Of a DNA stretch of 35,908 nt, positions 1-9,524 are shown one piece after another. The translations under genes were made by a program, and so were the position numbers. The stretch is from Clostridiales bacterium (GTDB lineage Bacteria; Bacillota; Clostridia; Mahellales; Mahellaceae). The notes below the pieces were generated by a model, which was not told the origin of the DNA, ran no database searches, and saw only the letters and a list, made by a program, of their open reading frames with translations. Every line of letters starts with the position of its first letter. Within the stretch, counting starts at the first letter, position 1. The stretch covers positions 1-35,908 of the forward strand of contig JASGMM010000014.1 in NCBI GenBank assembly GCA_030156435.1. The letters are read 5' to 3'.

Positions 1-30
1 ACTACTTAATTTATTATGAGGAGAGAAAAT

Positions 31-1062
31 ATGACATCGCGTGAAAGAGTGATAAGGGCATTAAAGTTTCAACAACCGGATAGAGCTCCGCGAGATTTGT
101 GGATGCTGCCGGGTATACCCATGTTTAGATCCGACGAATTGGAAGACGTATTGAGTAAATATCCGGTGGATTTCGCCGGGCCTAAATATAGGTATGGCAG
201 AGGGCGTCGTTGTAAAGGCCGGGAAGCTATGGTAGGCAATTACACAGATGCATGGGGCTGCGTATGGCATGTGGCTGAACCAGGAGTGATTGGAGAGGTT
301 AAAGAACCTCCATTAGCTGACTGGTCTGCGTTGGACAGCTATCAGCCGCCATGGGAGTTGCTTGATGAGGCCGATTTGTCAGAGGTAAACCGAAGCTGTG
401 AGCAAACAGATAAATTTGTAAAGGTGGGAACCGAAACGAGACCTTTTGAGAGAATGCAGTTTTTAAGAGGGACTCAAAACCTATTCATAGATTTGGCTTA
501 TGGAACTAAAGAAGTTTACCGTCTTCGCGATATGCTGCATGAGTTTTTTACTAGAGAGATGGAGATGTGGGCGAAAACCGATGTAGATGCCATAGGCTTT
601 ATGGATGACTGGGGCTCGCAGAATGCCTTGTTGATCTCGCCGGAATTATGGCGTTCTTTTTACAAGCCGCTCTACAGGGACTACTGTGATATAATTCATT
701 CGAGCGGTAAGTTTGTATTATTCCATTCGGATGGTAACATAGAAGCAATATATCCCGATTTGATAGAGATAGGGGTGGATGCCGTGAACTCGCAATTATT
801 CTGCATGAACATCGAGAGATTGGCTAAGTTATATAAAGGTAAAATAACATTTTGGGGTGAAATAGACAGGCAGTATATATTGCCATATTGTACACCGGAA
901 GAGGTACGGCAAGCAGTGAGGCGCGTACGTAGAGCCTTGGATGATGGCAACGGCGGCGTTATCGCTCAATGCGAATGGGGTATAAATAATCCCAAAGAAA
1001 ATATCGAGGCTGTATTCGATGAGTGGAGCAAACCACTGGGCGAAATATTGAAAGAAAAATAA
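31..1062 (+). CDS. Uroporphyrinogen decarboxylase (UroD/MtaA) family protein
   Basis: ORF 16..1062; start at 31 preferred (GAGGAGAG RBS then ATGACATCGCGTGAAAG). TSRERVIRALKFQQPDRAPRD N-terminus and HSDGN motif are typical of UroD-like proteins. Confidence 0.85.
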   Translation: MTSRERVIRALKFQQPDRAPRDLWMLPGIPMFRSDELEDVLSKYPVDFAGPKYRYGRGRRCKGREAMVGNYTDAWGCVWHVAEPGVIGEVKEPPLADWSALDSYQPPWELLDEADLSEVNRSCEQTDKFVKVGTETRPFERMQFLRGTQNLFIDLAYGTKEVYRLRDMLHEFFTREMEMWAKTDVDAIGFMDDWGSQNALLISPELWRSFYKPLYRDYCDIIHSSGKFVLFHSDGNIEAIYPDLIEIGVDAVNSQLFCMNIERLAKLYKGKITFWGEIDRQYILPYCTPEEVRQAVRRVRRALDDGNGGVIAQCEWGINNPKENIEAVFDEWSKPLGEILKEK

Positions 1063-1112
1063 GAATTGAAGGTAAATTATTGATGACAGTGACAGATAAA
1101 AGCTACTGGAAA

Positions 1113-1147
1113 TTTGCCTTGAGGTTTTAACTGCTTTATCGTATAAT
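1113..1147. repeat. Left copy of 35-bp direct repeat flanking IS (TTTGCCTTGAGGTTTTAACTGCTTTATCGTATAAT)
   Basis: Identical to 3132-3166; flanks the IS. Confidence 0.95.
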
Positions 1148-1172
1148 CCCATCTTTGACAGTTGAGGGACAT

Positions 1173-1216
1173 AAAGAGCTTGAAACCCATTGGCAATCCT
1201 GGGCTTCAAGCTCTTT
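1173..1216. terminator. Hairpin inside left IS end (AAAGAGCTTGAAACCC / GGGCTTCAAGCTCTTT)
   Basis: 15 of 16 positions pair, 12-nt loop, no strong U-tract. Confidence 0.5.
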
Positions 1217-1241
1217 AGAGTGTATAAAAAAGTTCACAATG

Positions 1242-2996
1242 TCATTTCCCTTTGGTGGTTTTAATAATTTTTTTCATTTCTTTTGTAGTAACAATTTGGT
1301 AATCAGTGTGGAAGCCAAAAGCCTCATGTAAAGCATCAGTAAAATCTGTTCTTGTGTATATCGGTTCATAACCTTCGCCCTTGATTTCCTTAAAATTCAT
1401 CTCTTGCAATTCACTGATAATCTCATGGCAGGTGAATTCTTCATGAAGCCTCTTTTCAAGAAACCTGTAAATAATAAGGGATATAAAGCAGGTGATGAAA
1501 TGTGCTTCTATCCTGTCTTCATTGCTTAGGTATACAGGTCTAGCCTTGAACTCACTTTTCATGATTCTAAAGCATTCTTCTATCTCCCATCTTCTGCTAT
1601 TCACCTTGATAATCTCAGATACATCATCATCTAAGTTCGTACAAACCCCATAAAAACCATCAAAGGCTTCCTCTTTCTTGATTAGATCGGTATCAATGCT
1701 GTATATTTCTTTTTCTGCAACCTCTCCGTCAGCTGTACAGTTTGTCTTATGGATAAATCTCTTGTAATCATTTTGTCTGAATTTCTTTATTGACGCAGGG
1801 TTGTTATCTATCGTTTTTAAAGCATGTTCTATTTGGCATTTTCGTATCTTACGCATGTAATCCCTGTATTTGATAGAGTATGTAACAATCAGCTTCTGCT
1901 CAAGACCATTTTCTTTAATCCAGCGTTCCTTGTAGAAAACCTTAGTCCGCAATTTTTCTTTATCTCTGTCATTAGCTTTTTCTATCATCTCATCAAGTTC
2001 AGAAATATCATATATTTTTTCACTACCCGGAAGCCTCCATCCAGTTGAAGCAAGAGCCCATTTTTTAAGGTGTCCTTTCAATTTTTTGATAGACTGCGTG
2101 GTAATAAAAGCACGATCATCCTTATCATTAAACCTTCGATTATCTTCTGAAGAAAGACCTGCGTCCGTACATATAATGAACTTAGAAAGCCCAAAATCAG
2201 ATAAAATTTTCTTTTCCAAGGGTTTTAATGTAAGCTGTTCATTCATATTTCCTCTATTAATACTAAAAGCAAGAGGCAAGCCATCTCCGTCCATGAATAG
2301 ACCCATCTGAATGATTGGATTTGGCTTGTGTTCTTTTGATGGACCATATTGTTTTTTACCATCTTCTTCAATTTCAAAAAAATAATTAGTGCAATCATAA
2401 TAAAGCACACCAGTATTTCTCTTTGAGATTCTCAGGCTGTTCTCATATAAAGAGGATTGAATAAAATCAGTTTCTTTGGCGAGGTATTCAAGCGCTCTAT
2501 ATATCTGATGCAAATGAAAATTGGGCTGCTCAATAAACTTTTTTGATTCCTCAAATGTAGCAAGTTTAGATAAAGGGAATAGTATCCTGCAATAAATCAG
2601 TCTGGAAAGAATAGAATTCAAATCAAAATTGAATTTGTATTTTCGAGAAATATCTTTGCATATCTTATGCAGTCCAAGTTTATGGTATATCTGCTGCAGA
2701 AAAAGATAGCCGCCGTTAAAGCAATGCCTTTCATCCTTCTCAATACGCTTATATGGCGAATATCTAGCAATAACATCAGGTTCATGCCCTTCTTTTTCAC
2801 GGCGGTTTAGTTCTTCTACATATTCCTTTGCCCATTCGTAGGGGTCTTTGCCATTTAACTTGGTTTTAAGTTCCTCATAGGTTCCAAGCTTTTCTACAAC
2901 CTTGTTAGTACGTTTACCCTTATCGTATACAGATTTTACAACATAGAAGGAAGCAGCATTTTTGGATTTGGAAACCTGAAGTCTCATAATATCCAC
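1242..2996 (-). CDS. IS1634-family transposase (DDE)
   Basis: 584 aa; LYYDCTNYFFEIEEDG, FIICTDAGLSS and RRWEIEECFRIMKSEFKARPVYLSNEDRIEAHF are typical IS1634/IS4-type DDE motifs. Confidence 0.9.
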   Translation of the reverse strand: MDIMRLQVSKSKNAASFYVVKSVYDKGKRTNKVVEKLGTYEELKTKLNGKDPYEWAKEYVEELNRREKEGHEPDVIARYSPYKRIEKDERHCFNGGYLFLQQIYHKLGLHKICKDISRKYKFNFDLNSILSRLIYCRILFPLSKLATFEESKKFIEQPNFHLHQIYRALEYLAKETDFIQSSLYENSLRISKRNTGVLYYDCTNYFFEIEEDGKKQYGPSKEHKPNPIIQMGLFMDGDGLPLAFSINRGNMNEQLTLKPLEKKILSDFGLSKFIICTDAGLSSEDNRRFNDKDDRAFITTQSIKKLKGHLKKWALASTGWRLPGSEKIYDISELDEMIEKANDRDKEKLRTKVFYKERWIKENGLEQKLIVTYSIKYRDYMRKIRKCQIEHALKTIDNNPASIKKFRQNDYKRFIHKTNCTADGEVAEKEIYSIDTDLIKKEEAFDGFYGVCTNLDDDVSEIIKVNSRRWEIEECFRIMKSEFKARPVYLSNEDRIEAHFITCFISLIIYRFLEKRLHEEFTCHEIISELQEMNFKEIKGEGYEPIYTRTDFTDALHEAFGFHTDYQIVTTKEMKKIIKTTKGK

Positions 2997-3131
2997 CTCA
3001 CATTGTTATAATGCCTATATTATACCACGTTGTGACACATTGTGCAATAGTTATTTTTAAAATTTGACAAAAAAATAAACCTATATCAAGGCTTTCAGAG
3101 AATTTTTCTTCTTGCAACTGTCAAAAACCCG

Positions 3132-3166
3132 TTTGCCTTGAGGTTTTAACTGCTTTATCGTATAAT
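3132..3166 (+). promoter_or_regulatory. Right copy of 35-bp direct repeat; contains sigma-A promoter TTGAGG-N17-TATAAT for the downstream glycosidase gene
   Basis: TTGAGG 3138-3143, 17-nt spacer, TATAAT 3161-3166; CDS starts at 3208. Confidence 0.75.
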
Positions 3167-3207
3167 TAAAAATAACATAGATCTTTTATAAAGATGGGGG
3201 TATAAAT

Positions 3208-4905
3208 GTGAATTTTAACTTAGAGCAAGTTCCTTTCAGCCGTTGTGGATCGTATATAGCTTTCTCGTGGTTATCAGAACGCTTTAGAGGTGTCAATGCT
3301 AAAGAAGGGCTTTATTTGCGTACGGTTCATGGCGATGCGGTGTCAAAAGAGATCATGCTGGTAGAGCTTACCGATGGGGGTCGACCCATACCGTTCGAAA
3401 TTAAGGCTATGCCAGAACTGCTTCGTTTAGAAGCTGCGGATGGGTATGTTGAGATATGCATTGCGACCTCCACGGTTATAAGAATAAGAGGCTGTGGTGT
3501 GGGGTTGCGTTTTTCTTCCAGTGAGGAGTCCATGTTCAATAATGCTATCCCATTTAAAGAATACCAGTGGATAATAAACGCTTTTAACAGCAGAGTACAG
3601 CTAATGTTTATACCGTTAAAAGCGCGATTGTGTATGGATGCCCCTTGGGACGGCAGCAAGTGCAGTTTTGTTAAAGTGGATATACTGCCCGATGATACAG
3701 GTTATTTTGAGTGTGCAATTGAAGAATTTTATAGCTCATGGTATCAGCATATCTATGATGATTTTGATGAAAGCGTCAAAAGTGTCAAAGAAGAATTTAA
3801 GGCATTTTTAGGTAAAATGCCGGATGTGTCGGATGAATTTTCTCAGGCTGCTGAGCTGGCGGCTTATATAGACTGGTCATGTATTGTAGAGCCTAATGGA
3901 TTGATAACCAGGCCAGCCATGTTTATGTCTAAGAATTGGATGACCAATGTATGGAGCTGGGATCATTGTTTCAATGCCATAGCTCTTAGCTATAAATATC
4001 CTGAATTGGCATGGGATCAGTTTATGATAATGTTTGATCATCAGGACAATAATGGTGCCTTGCCAGACAGCATTAACGATCGCCTGCCCATATGGAACTT
4101 CTGCAAACCACCTATTCACGGCTGGGCATTGAAAAAGATGATGGATAATACGGATTACATAGATCGTGCTAAACTGGTTCAGGTCTATGAGCCTTTATGT
4201 GATTGGACCAATTGGTGGTTTAATTATCGCGATGATGACGACGATGGCATACCGCAGTATAATCACGGAAACGATTCGGGATGGGATAACAGCACTGTGT
4301 TTGCTGAGAGGCCACCTATTGAAAGCCCCGATTTAGCCGCCTTTCTTATAATCCAAATGGAAACGTTGTCTAATGTAGCGGATAAACTTGGCAGGAAAGC
4401 CCAATCGCGTGTATGGGAACAAAGAGCATCCGAATTGTTGAATAGATTGCTTGAGCATTCGCTAAGGGGCAATAGATTGGTAGCCTTGCAGTCAGAAACG
4501 CATAAACCAATCTCATCCCAAAGCCTATTGCCATTTATGCCCATTATACTAGCCGGACGTTTGCCACAAAATGTGCTGACGGCTACTATCACCGATCTGA
4601 AACAAAGCGGTATAATAACCGAACATGGCTTAGCTACTGAGAGCATCGACAGCCCTTTATATGAGGCCGATGGGTACTGGCGCGGCCCTATTTGGGCACC
4701 ATCTACGATGTTGATGGTGGACGGATTAAAAGAGGCTGGTGATGAGGCCATGGCGCAAGATATATGCAGGAAATTTGCTTGTATGTGTGCAGCCGGCGGC
4801 TTTGCTGAGAATTTCGATGCTTTAACCGGTAAAGGACTGCGTGACAAAGCGTATACTTGGACATCGAGCGTGTTTTTGATCCTGGCACATGAATATCTAT
4901 TATAA
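3208..4905 (+). CDS. MGH1/GH63-like glycoside hydrolase ((alpha/alpha)6 fold)
   Basis: 565 aa; NWMTNVWSWDHCFNAIALSYKYPELAWDQF and YWRGPIWAPSTMLMVDGL motifs. GTG start behind GGGGG. Confidence 0.8.
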   Translation: MNFNLEQVPFSRCGSYIAFSWLSERFRGVNAKEGLYLRTVHGDAVSKEIMLVELTDGGRPIPFEIKAMPELLRLEAADGYVEICIATSTVIRIRGCGVGLRFSSSEESMFNNAIPFKEYQWIINAFNSRVQLMFIPLKARLCMDAPWDGSKCSFVKVDILPDDTGYFECAIEEFYSSWYQHIYDDFDESVKSVKEEFKAFLGKMPDVSDEFSQAAELAAYIDWSCIVEPNGLITRPAMFMSKNWMTNVWSWDHCFNAIALSYKYPELAWDQFMIMFDHQDNNGALPDSINDRLPIWNFCKPPIHGWALKKMMDNTDYIDRAKLVQVYEPLCDWTNWWFNYRDDDDDGIPQYNHGNDSGWDNSTVFAERPPIESPDLAAFLIIQMETLSNVADKLGRKAQSRVWEQRASELLNRLLEHSLRGNRLVALQSETHKPISSQSLLPFMPIILAGRLPQNVLTATITDLKQSGIITEHGLATESIDSPLYEADGYWRGPIWAPSTMLMVDGLKEAGDEAMAQDICRKFACMCAAGGFAENFDALTGKGLRDKAYTWTSSVFLILAHEYLL

Positions 4906-4934
4906 TTGAAGAACATGAGGGTTAAGAGGGAAAA

Positions 4935-6161
4935 ATGATTGTTCGAGAAGATAAGGAAATAATACGAGATCTGGCCAAACAGGTGGCAGAGATAGCCGAG
5001 CTTCCTGTCATGGAAGAGCGCCGCTGCATGTGGAAACAGCATAACCAGCTAAAACGCGTGCGTCCGATGATATTAGTATTCCCTGAAGGTTCGTGGCGTG
5101 AGCTTCTACCGCAATCGGTGCTTCAGTGCCAAGGAGAGGCTGCACGTGGGATAGAATGGGAACTGCGCTGGCGCATATATCAGCATGAATACATACATGA
5201 TGACAGCGTTATAGAGAAAAAATGGGTTGTATCAAAAGCTATCACTACTACCGACTGGGGATTGCAGCCGAAGCATAGGCCAAGCAGCCAAGATACCGGC
5301 TCGTGGGGTTTTATTCCGGTCATCAATGATTACAGCGATCTCAAAAAACTAAAATTTCCCGAGGTACGGTACGACGAAAAAGAAACCATGCACCGGCTGG
5401 AAGAGGCCCAAGATCTGTTCGGCAATATATTGGATGTACAACTCAAAGGCATAGCTCATATTTCGTTTCATCTTATGGACATATATTGTGAACTTCGCGG
5501 TTTAGAGCAAGTGATGTGGGACATGTACGACGACCCTGGCATGTTGCACGAAGCGATGGCCTTTTTAGAAGAAGGCCATCGCAGACTGGTACAGCAATAT
5601 ATGGATCTTAATCTTTTCAGTTTAAATAATGATGAGACCTACCATTCCTCCGGCGGAGTGGGGTATACCGATGAATTACCCAAGCCTGACTATGACCCTG
5701 AAAGAATCAGGCCATGCGATATGTGGGCATCGGCTGAATCTCAGGAGATGGCTCAAGTGTCACCGCAGCAGCACTATGAATTTGTCATGCAATATGAGAA
5801 ACGCCTTTTGGAACCCTTTGGGCTTAATGGTTATGGCTGTTGTGAGGACTTAACCAATAAATTGGATTATGTATTCACCATACCCCATATAAGGAGGATT
5901 TCTATATCACCATTTGCCGATGTTGATAAATGCGCAGAGAAACTGGGCGATAAATATATATTTTCATGGAAGCCAAAGCCTTCGTATCTTGTAGGGAATT
6001 TTGATACTGATTTCATAAAGGAGTATATAAAGCACACATTGGATGTAACCAAAGGCTGCGTTATAGAGATGATATTGAAGGATACTCATACCTGTGATAA
6101 CCATCCTGAACGGTTTACACAATGGACGAACATAGCGCAGGAGTTGGCTAAGGAATATTGA
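4935..6161 (+). CDS. UroD-like (uroporphyrinogen decarboxylase-related) protein of unknown function
   Basis: 408 aa; divergent UroD-like architecture with NGYGCCEDLTNKLDYV. Clustered with glycosidases. Confidence 0.65.
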   Translation: MIVREDKEIIRDLAKQVAEIAELPVMEERRCMWKQHNQLKRVRPMILVFPEGSWRELLPQSVLQCQGEAARGIEWELRWRIYQHEYIHDDSVIEKKWVVSKAITTTDWGLQPKHRPSSQDTGSWGFIPVINDYSDLKKLKFPEVRYDEKETMHRLEEAQDLFGNILDVQLKGIAHISFHLMDIYCELRGLEQVMWDMYDDPGMLHEAMAFLEEGHRRLVQQYMDLNLFSLNNDETYHSSGGVGYTDELPKPDYDPERIRPCDMWASAESQEMAQVSPQQHYEFVMQYEKRLLEPFGLNGYGCCEDLTNKLDYVFTIPHIRRISISPFADVDKCAEKLGDKYIFSWKPKPSYLVGNFDTDFIKEYIKHTLDVTKGCVIEMILKDTHTCDNHPERFTQWTNIAQELAKEY

Positions 6162-6257
6162 GGAAGGTGGTTCTCAACCGCTTCTTTTCAATATAAAAGC
6201 AAGAATATATTAGACTCAGGTATCAATAAGATATATTGTGATGCATGCCTGTTGACG

Positions 6258-6286
6258 TTGCAGCTATGAGATTTAGCTGATATAAT
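6258..6286 (+). promoter_or_regulatory. Candidate sigma-A promoter TTGCAG-N17-TATAAT upstream of the alpha-mannosidase gene
   Basis: Hexamers at 6258-6263 and 6281-6286 with 17-nt spacing. Confidence 0.55.
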
Positions 6287-6332
6287 GATACCAAGGCTTA
6301 TTAAAATTTAAATGATTTTGGAGGTGGGTGTA

Positions 6333-9300
6333 TTGTTGCAAGAAGAATTATTACAAAAATGGATTACCGATCGCATAAACGATGTAGGTAAGGTAATTTA
6401 TAGGAGAAGCACAACGCTAGATGGATGGCAGTTTAAAAGAGGCTATTATGACGCTCCGGACCAATACCGCTATGAGGACCAGGAGTGGGCACCTATAAAA
6501 GTCGGCCAACAATGGGGCAGCCCAGAACAAACCTATTGGTTTAGAAAGATGGTACGCATACCCGATACATATAAAGGCTGCAAAGTCATAGTGTTGATCG
6601 AGCTTGGCGGAGGAGAGGCTCTGCTGTCTATAAATGGAATGCCGTATCAAGGCATAGACAGGAACCATAAATCCGTTGTTTTGACCGAGCATGCCGCCGG
6701 AGATGAACAATACGATATCCTTATAGAAGCTGGCATGGAATGGGGCGAATACGCTGGCAGGCAATTGAGAGGCTTGCCCTTTGAGCCATACACTTTCCGC
6801 GGAGTTACGCTCGCTTGTGTAAATGAAACTGCTTATGAATATTATTTTGACTTAAAGACGATATTTGACTCGGCAGTGGTGCAAAATGATAATGATTTGC
6901 GACAAAGCATGCTCAATAAAGTTAAAGCTTCTTTACAGTCGATAGATGATTACAACGATGATGAACAGATCAAAAAAGCCAGGACTATGCTATGCGACAG
7001 CATAAGCGCGATACGATATGCACGCGGAAACGGTAAACTGCTTTTAAATGGACATTCGCATATAGACACTGCATGGTTGTGGCCGCTTAAAGAGACCGTA
7101 CGCAAATGTGGCCGGACATTTTCTACAGCGCTTCGTCTTATGGAACAATATCCCCAGTATTATTTCATACAGAGCCAGGCACAGCAGTTTGAATATACCA
7201 AACAGTATTATCCCAAACTGTATGAACAGATAAAAACGAGGATAAAAGAAGGACGCTGGGAGCCAACCGGCGGCACATGGGTAGAGCATGACTGCAACCT
7301 CATATCGGGCGAATCATTTGTGCGCCAGATTCTCTTAGGCAAGCGCTTCTTCATGCAAGAGTTCGGGATAGAGCCGAAGGTAGCCTGGTTACCCGATACC
7401 TTCGGATTCAACTGGATCATACCGCAAATCCTTAAAAAGGGTGGTTATGAATATTTCGTTACCAACAAGATAATGTGGATATACGAGAATAAATTCCCTT
7501 ATGACCTGTTTACATGGCGTGGCAATGACGGCAGCGAGATACTGTCTTATTTCCCTACGTCGCCAGGGGGATATAACGGTATGCTTACGCCAAATGAGAT
7601 AAAAGCTACATGGGATAACTTCCGTCAGAAAGAACAAACGGATGAGCTGCTGTATCAGTTCGGATACGGTGACGGAGGCGGTGGCCCTACAGCAGAGATG
7701 CTGGAATACGCCAAACGCCTTACCGATCTACCTGGCATGCCTGAATGTACGACAGGCAGGGCTGATGAATACTTTGAGCGTTTGAGAAATGATATCGATG
7801 CTTTGCCTGTGTGGGATGGGGAGCTTTATTTCGAACTTCACCGCGGGACGTATACGACGCAGGCCAGGAATAAGCGCAACAACCGTAAAGCGGAACTGTT
7901 GTATCGGGAGGCAGAGCTGCTATCGTATCTAGCCAGGATGTATGGACATCCATATGAGCAGGAAACCTTGAACAACGGCTGGAAGAAGATACTGCTCAAC
8001 CAATTTCATGATATAATACCGGGTTCATCCATAACGCCGGTATATGAGGACTCGGCTAAAGACTATGCGGAAGTATTGAGAACAGGCAACGATATAAAAT
8101 CGAAGGCGTTGAAAAACCTGGAAAGCCATATAGACACATCAGGCGACGGCAAGGCTATTACGGTATTCAATTCCTTGTCTTGGCCGGTAACCGCCATGGT
8201 GAGCATAGCCGCCGAGAGCGATAAAAAATATAAAGTCATCGATCGCGACGGCAATATCGTTGATTCTCAGACAATAACCGAAGAAGGCCGAACCGAACTC
8301 GTATTCACCGCTGTCGATGTGCCGTCGATGGGTTATAAAGTATATCATATGATAGAAGAAGAGTCGGTACCTGCCGTTGTTGACATAACGGTGGAAAGAG
8401 AGCATCTCGAGAACAGATTTTTTGCTATAGACATAAACGAAAAAGGATTTATAACATCTATATACGATAAGATAAACGGGCGGCAAGTCTTGCAACCGGA
8501 TAGATGTGGAAATGTTCTCCAGATATTTGAAGATAAACCAGCAAATTGGGAAGCATGGGATATAGACATTTCCTATCGGGATAAGATGTGGGAGGTCGAC
8601 GATATGATCTCATCAGAGATCATGGTTGCAGGCCCAGTAAAGGGGGTACTTCGCATAACCAAACGGTTTAATAAATCCACCATAATCCAGGATATAACGA
8701 TATATAGCGATATACCGCGTATAGACTTTAAAACATCGGTGGATTGGCAGGAAGATCAAAAGCTGCTTAAAGTAGCCTTCCCCGTTGATATAAGGGCTAC
8801 GGAGGCGACCTATGACATATACTATGGTGCCATAAATCGGCCGACGCATTGGAATACGAGTTGGGATAAGGCCAAGTTCGAGGTATGTGCTCACAAATGG
8901 GCGGATCTGTCCGAAGGTGATTACGGCGTAAGCCTATTGAACGACTGTAAATACGGACACGATATTAAAGACAATGTAATGCGATTGACGCTGCTAAGGG
9001 CGCCCATGTGGCCGGACCCCAAAGCCGATAGAGGGTATCACGAATTCACATATTCATTGTACCCGCACAAGGGCTCGTGGAACCAAGGCGGGACAGTACC
9101 TATGGCCTGGCAGCTTAATGCACCGCTTACAGCTATAGCGGCATCGCCTCATACAGGCTCGCTCGCTGCCGAACAATCTCTGTTCTCGGTAGATGCGGAT
9201 AATGTCATAATAGATACCGTAAAGAAAGCCGAGGATAACGGTGACTTAATATTGAGGGTGTTTGAGGCTCTTGGCCAACGCGGCAGGGTCGGCATAAAAT

Positions 9301-9437
9301 GCGCTTTTAATGTACAGAGCGCTGTCGAATGTGATCTGCTGGAGAGGGCACAAGGCGAAGATATACCGGTACAGGCCGGCTCATTTGATGTGTATATAAA
9401 GCCGTACGAGCTGAAAACCTTCAGGTTAAAACTGTAA
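6333..9437 (+). CDS. GH38 alpha-mannosidase
   Basis: ORF 6312..9437; GHSHIDTAWLWPLKET, WLPDTFGFNWIIPQILKKGGYEYFVTNKI and NQFHDIIPGSSI are GH38 motifs. GGAGGTG at 6319-6325 suggests a TTG start at 6333 rather than ATG 6312. Confidence 0.92.
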   Translation: MLQEELLQKWITDRINDVGKVIYRRSTTLDGWQFKRGYYDAPDQYRYEDQEWAPIKVGQQWGSPEQTYWFRKMVRIPDTYKGCKVIVLIELGGGEALLSINGMPYQGIDRNHKSVVLTEHAAGDEQYDILIEAGMEWGEYAGRQLRGLPFEPYTFRGVTLACVNETAYEYYFDLKTIFDSAVVQNDNDLRQSMLNKVKASLQSIDDYNDDEQIKKARTMLCDSISAIRYARGNGKLLLNGHSHIDTAWLWPLKETVRKCGRTFSTALRLMEQYPQYYFIQSQAQQFEYTKQYYPKLYEQIKTRIKEGRWEPTGGTWVEHDCNLISGESFVRQILLGKRFFMQEFGIEPKVAWLPDTFGFNWIIPQILKKGGYEYFVTNKIMWIYENKFPYDLFTWRGNDGSEILSYFPTSPGGYNGMLTPNEIKATWDNFRQKEQTDELLYQFGYGDGGGGPTAEMLEYAKRLTDLPGMPECTTGRADEYFERLRNDIDALPVWDGELYFELHRGTYTTQARNKRNNRKAELLYREAELLSYLARMYGHPYEQETLNNGWKKILLNQFHDIIPGSSITPVYEDSAKDYAEVLRTGNDIKSKALKNLESHIDTSGDGKAITVFNSLSWPVTAMVSIAAESDKKYKVIDRDGNIVDSQTITEEGRTELVFTAVDVPSMGYKVYHMIEEESVPAVVDITVEREHLENRFFAIDINEKGFITSIYDKINGRQVLQPDRCGNVLQIFEDKPANWEAWDIDISYRDKMWEVDDMISSEIMVAGPVKGVLRITKRFNKSTIIQDITIYSDIPRIDFKTSVDWQEDQKLLKVAFPVDIRATEATYDIYYGAINRPTHWNTSWDKAKFEVCAHKWADLSEGDYGVSLLNDCKYGHDIKDNVMRLTLLRAPMWPDPKADRGYHEFTYSLYPHKGSWNQGGTVPMAWQLNAPLTAIAASPHTGSLAAEQSLFSVDADNVIIDTVKKAEDNGDLILRVFEALGQRGRVGIKCAFNVQSAVECDLLERAQGEDIPVQAGSFDVYIKPYELKTFRLKL

Positions 9438-9451
9438 TAGTGATGATACGA

Positions 9452-9507
9452 TGCATTGCGTAGCGGTACATAACCATGATATGGAGGCTGTATCGTTGCG
9501 CAATGCA
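9452..9507. terminator. Stem-loop between convergent mannosidase and pepT genes
   Basis: TGCATTGCG (9452-9460) pairs with CGCAATGCA (9499-9507), with inner CGGTACA/TGTATCG pairing. Confidence 0.45.
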
Positions 9508-9524
9508 AAATATAATCGTGGCGG

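Larger units (their letters stand above)
1148..3131 (-). mobile_element. IS1634-family (IS4 superfamily) insertion sequence
   Basis: Transposase ORF, imperfect terminal inverted repeats sharing TTTGACAGTTG near both ends, and a 35-bp flanking direct repeat. Long, variable target duplications are a known IS1634/IS1549 trait. Confidence 0.85.

Noticed and set aside
1113-3166. 35-bp direct repeat considered as a two-unit CRISPR or MITE
   Set aside because: Only two copies, exactly flanking an IS with inner inverted ends; best explained as a long target duplication.
4263-5042. 259-aa minus-strand ORF antisense to the glycosidase gene
   Set aside because: Shadow ORF of the strongly supported plus-strand glycosidase and UroD-like CDSs; no recognisable motifs.
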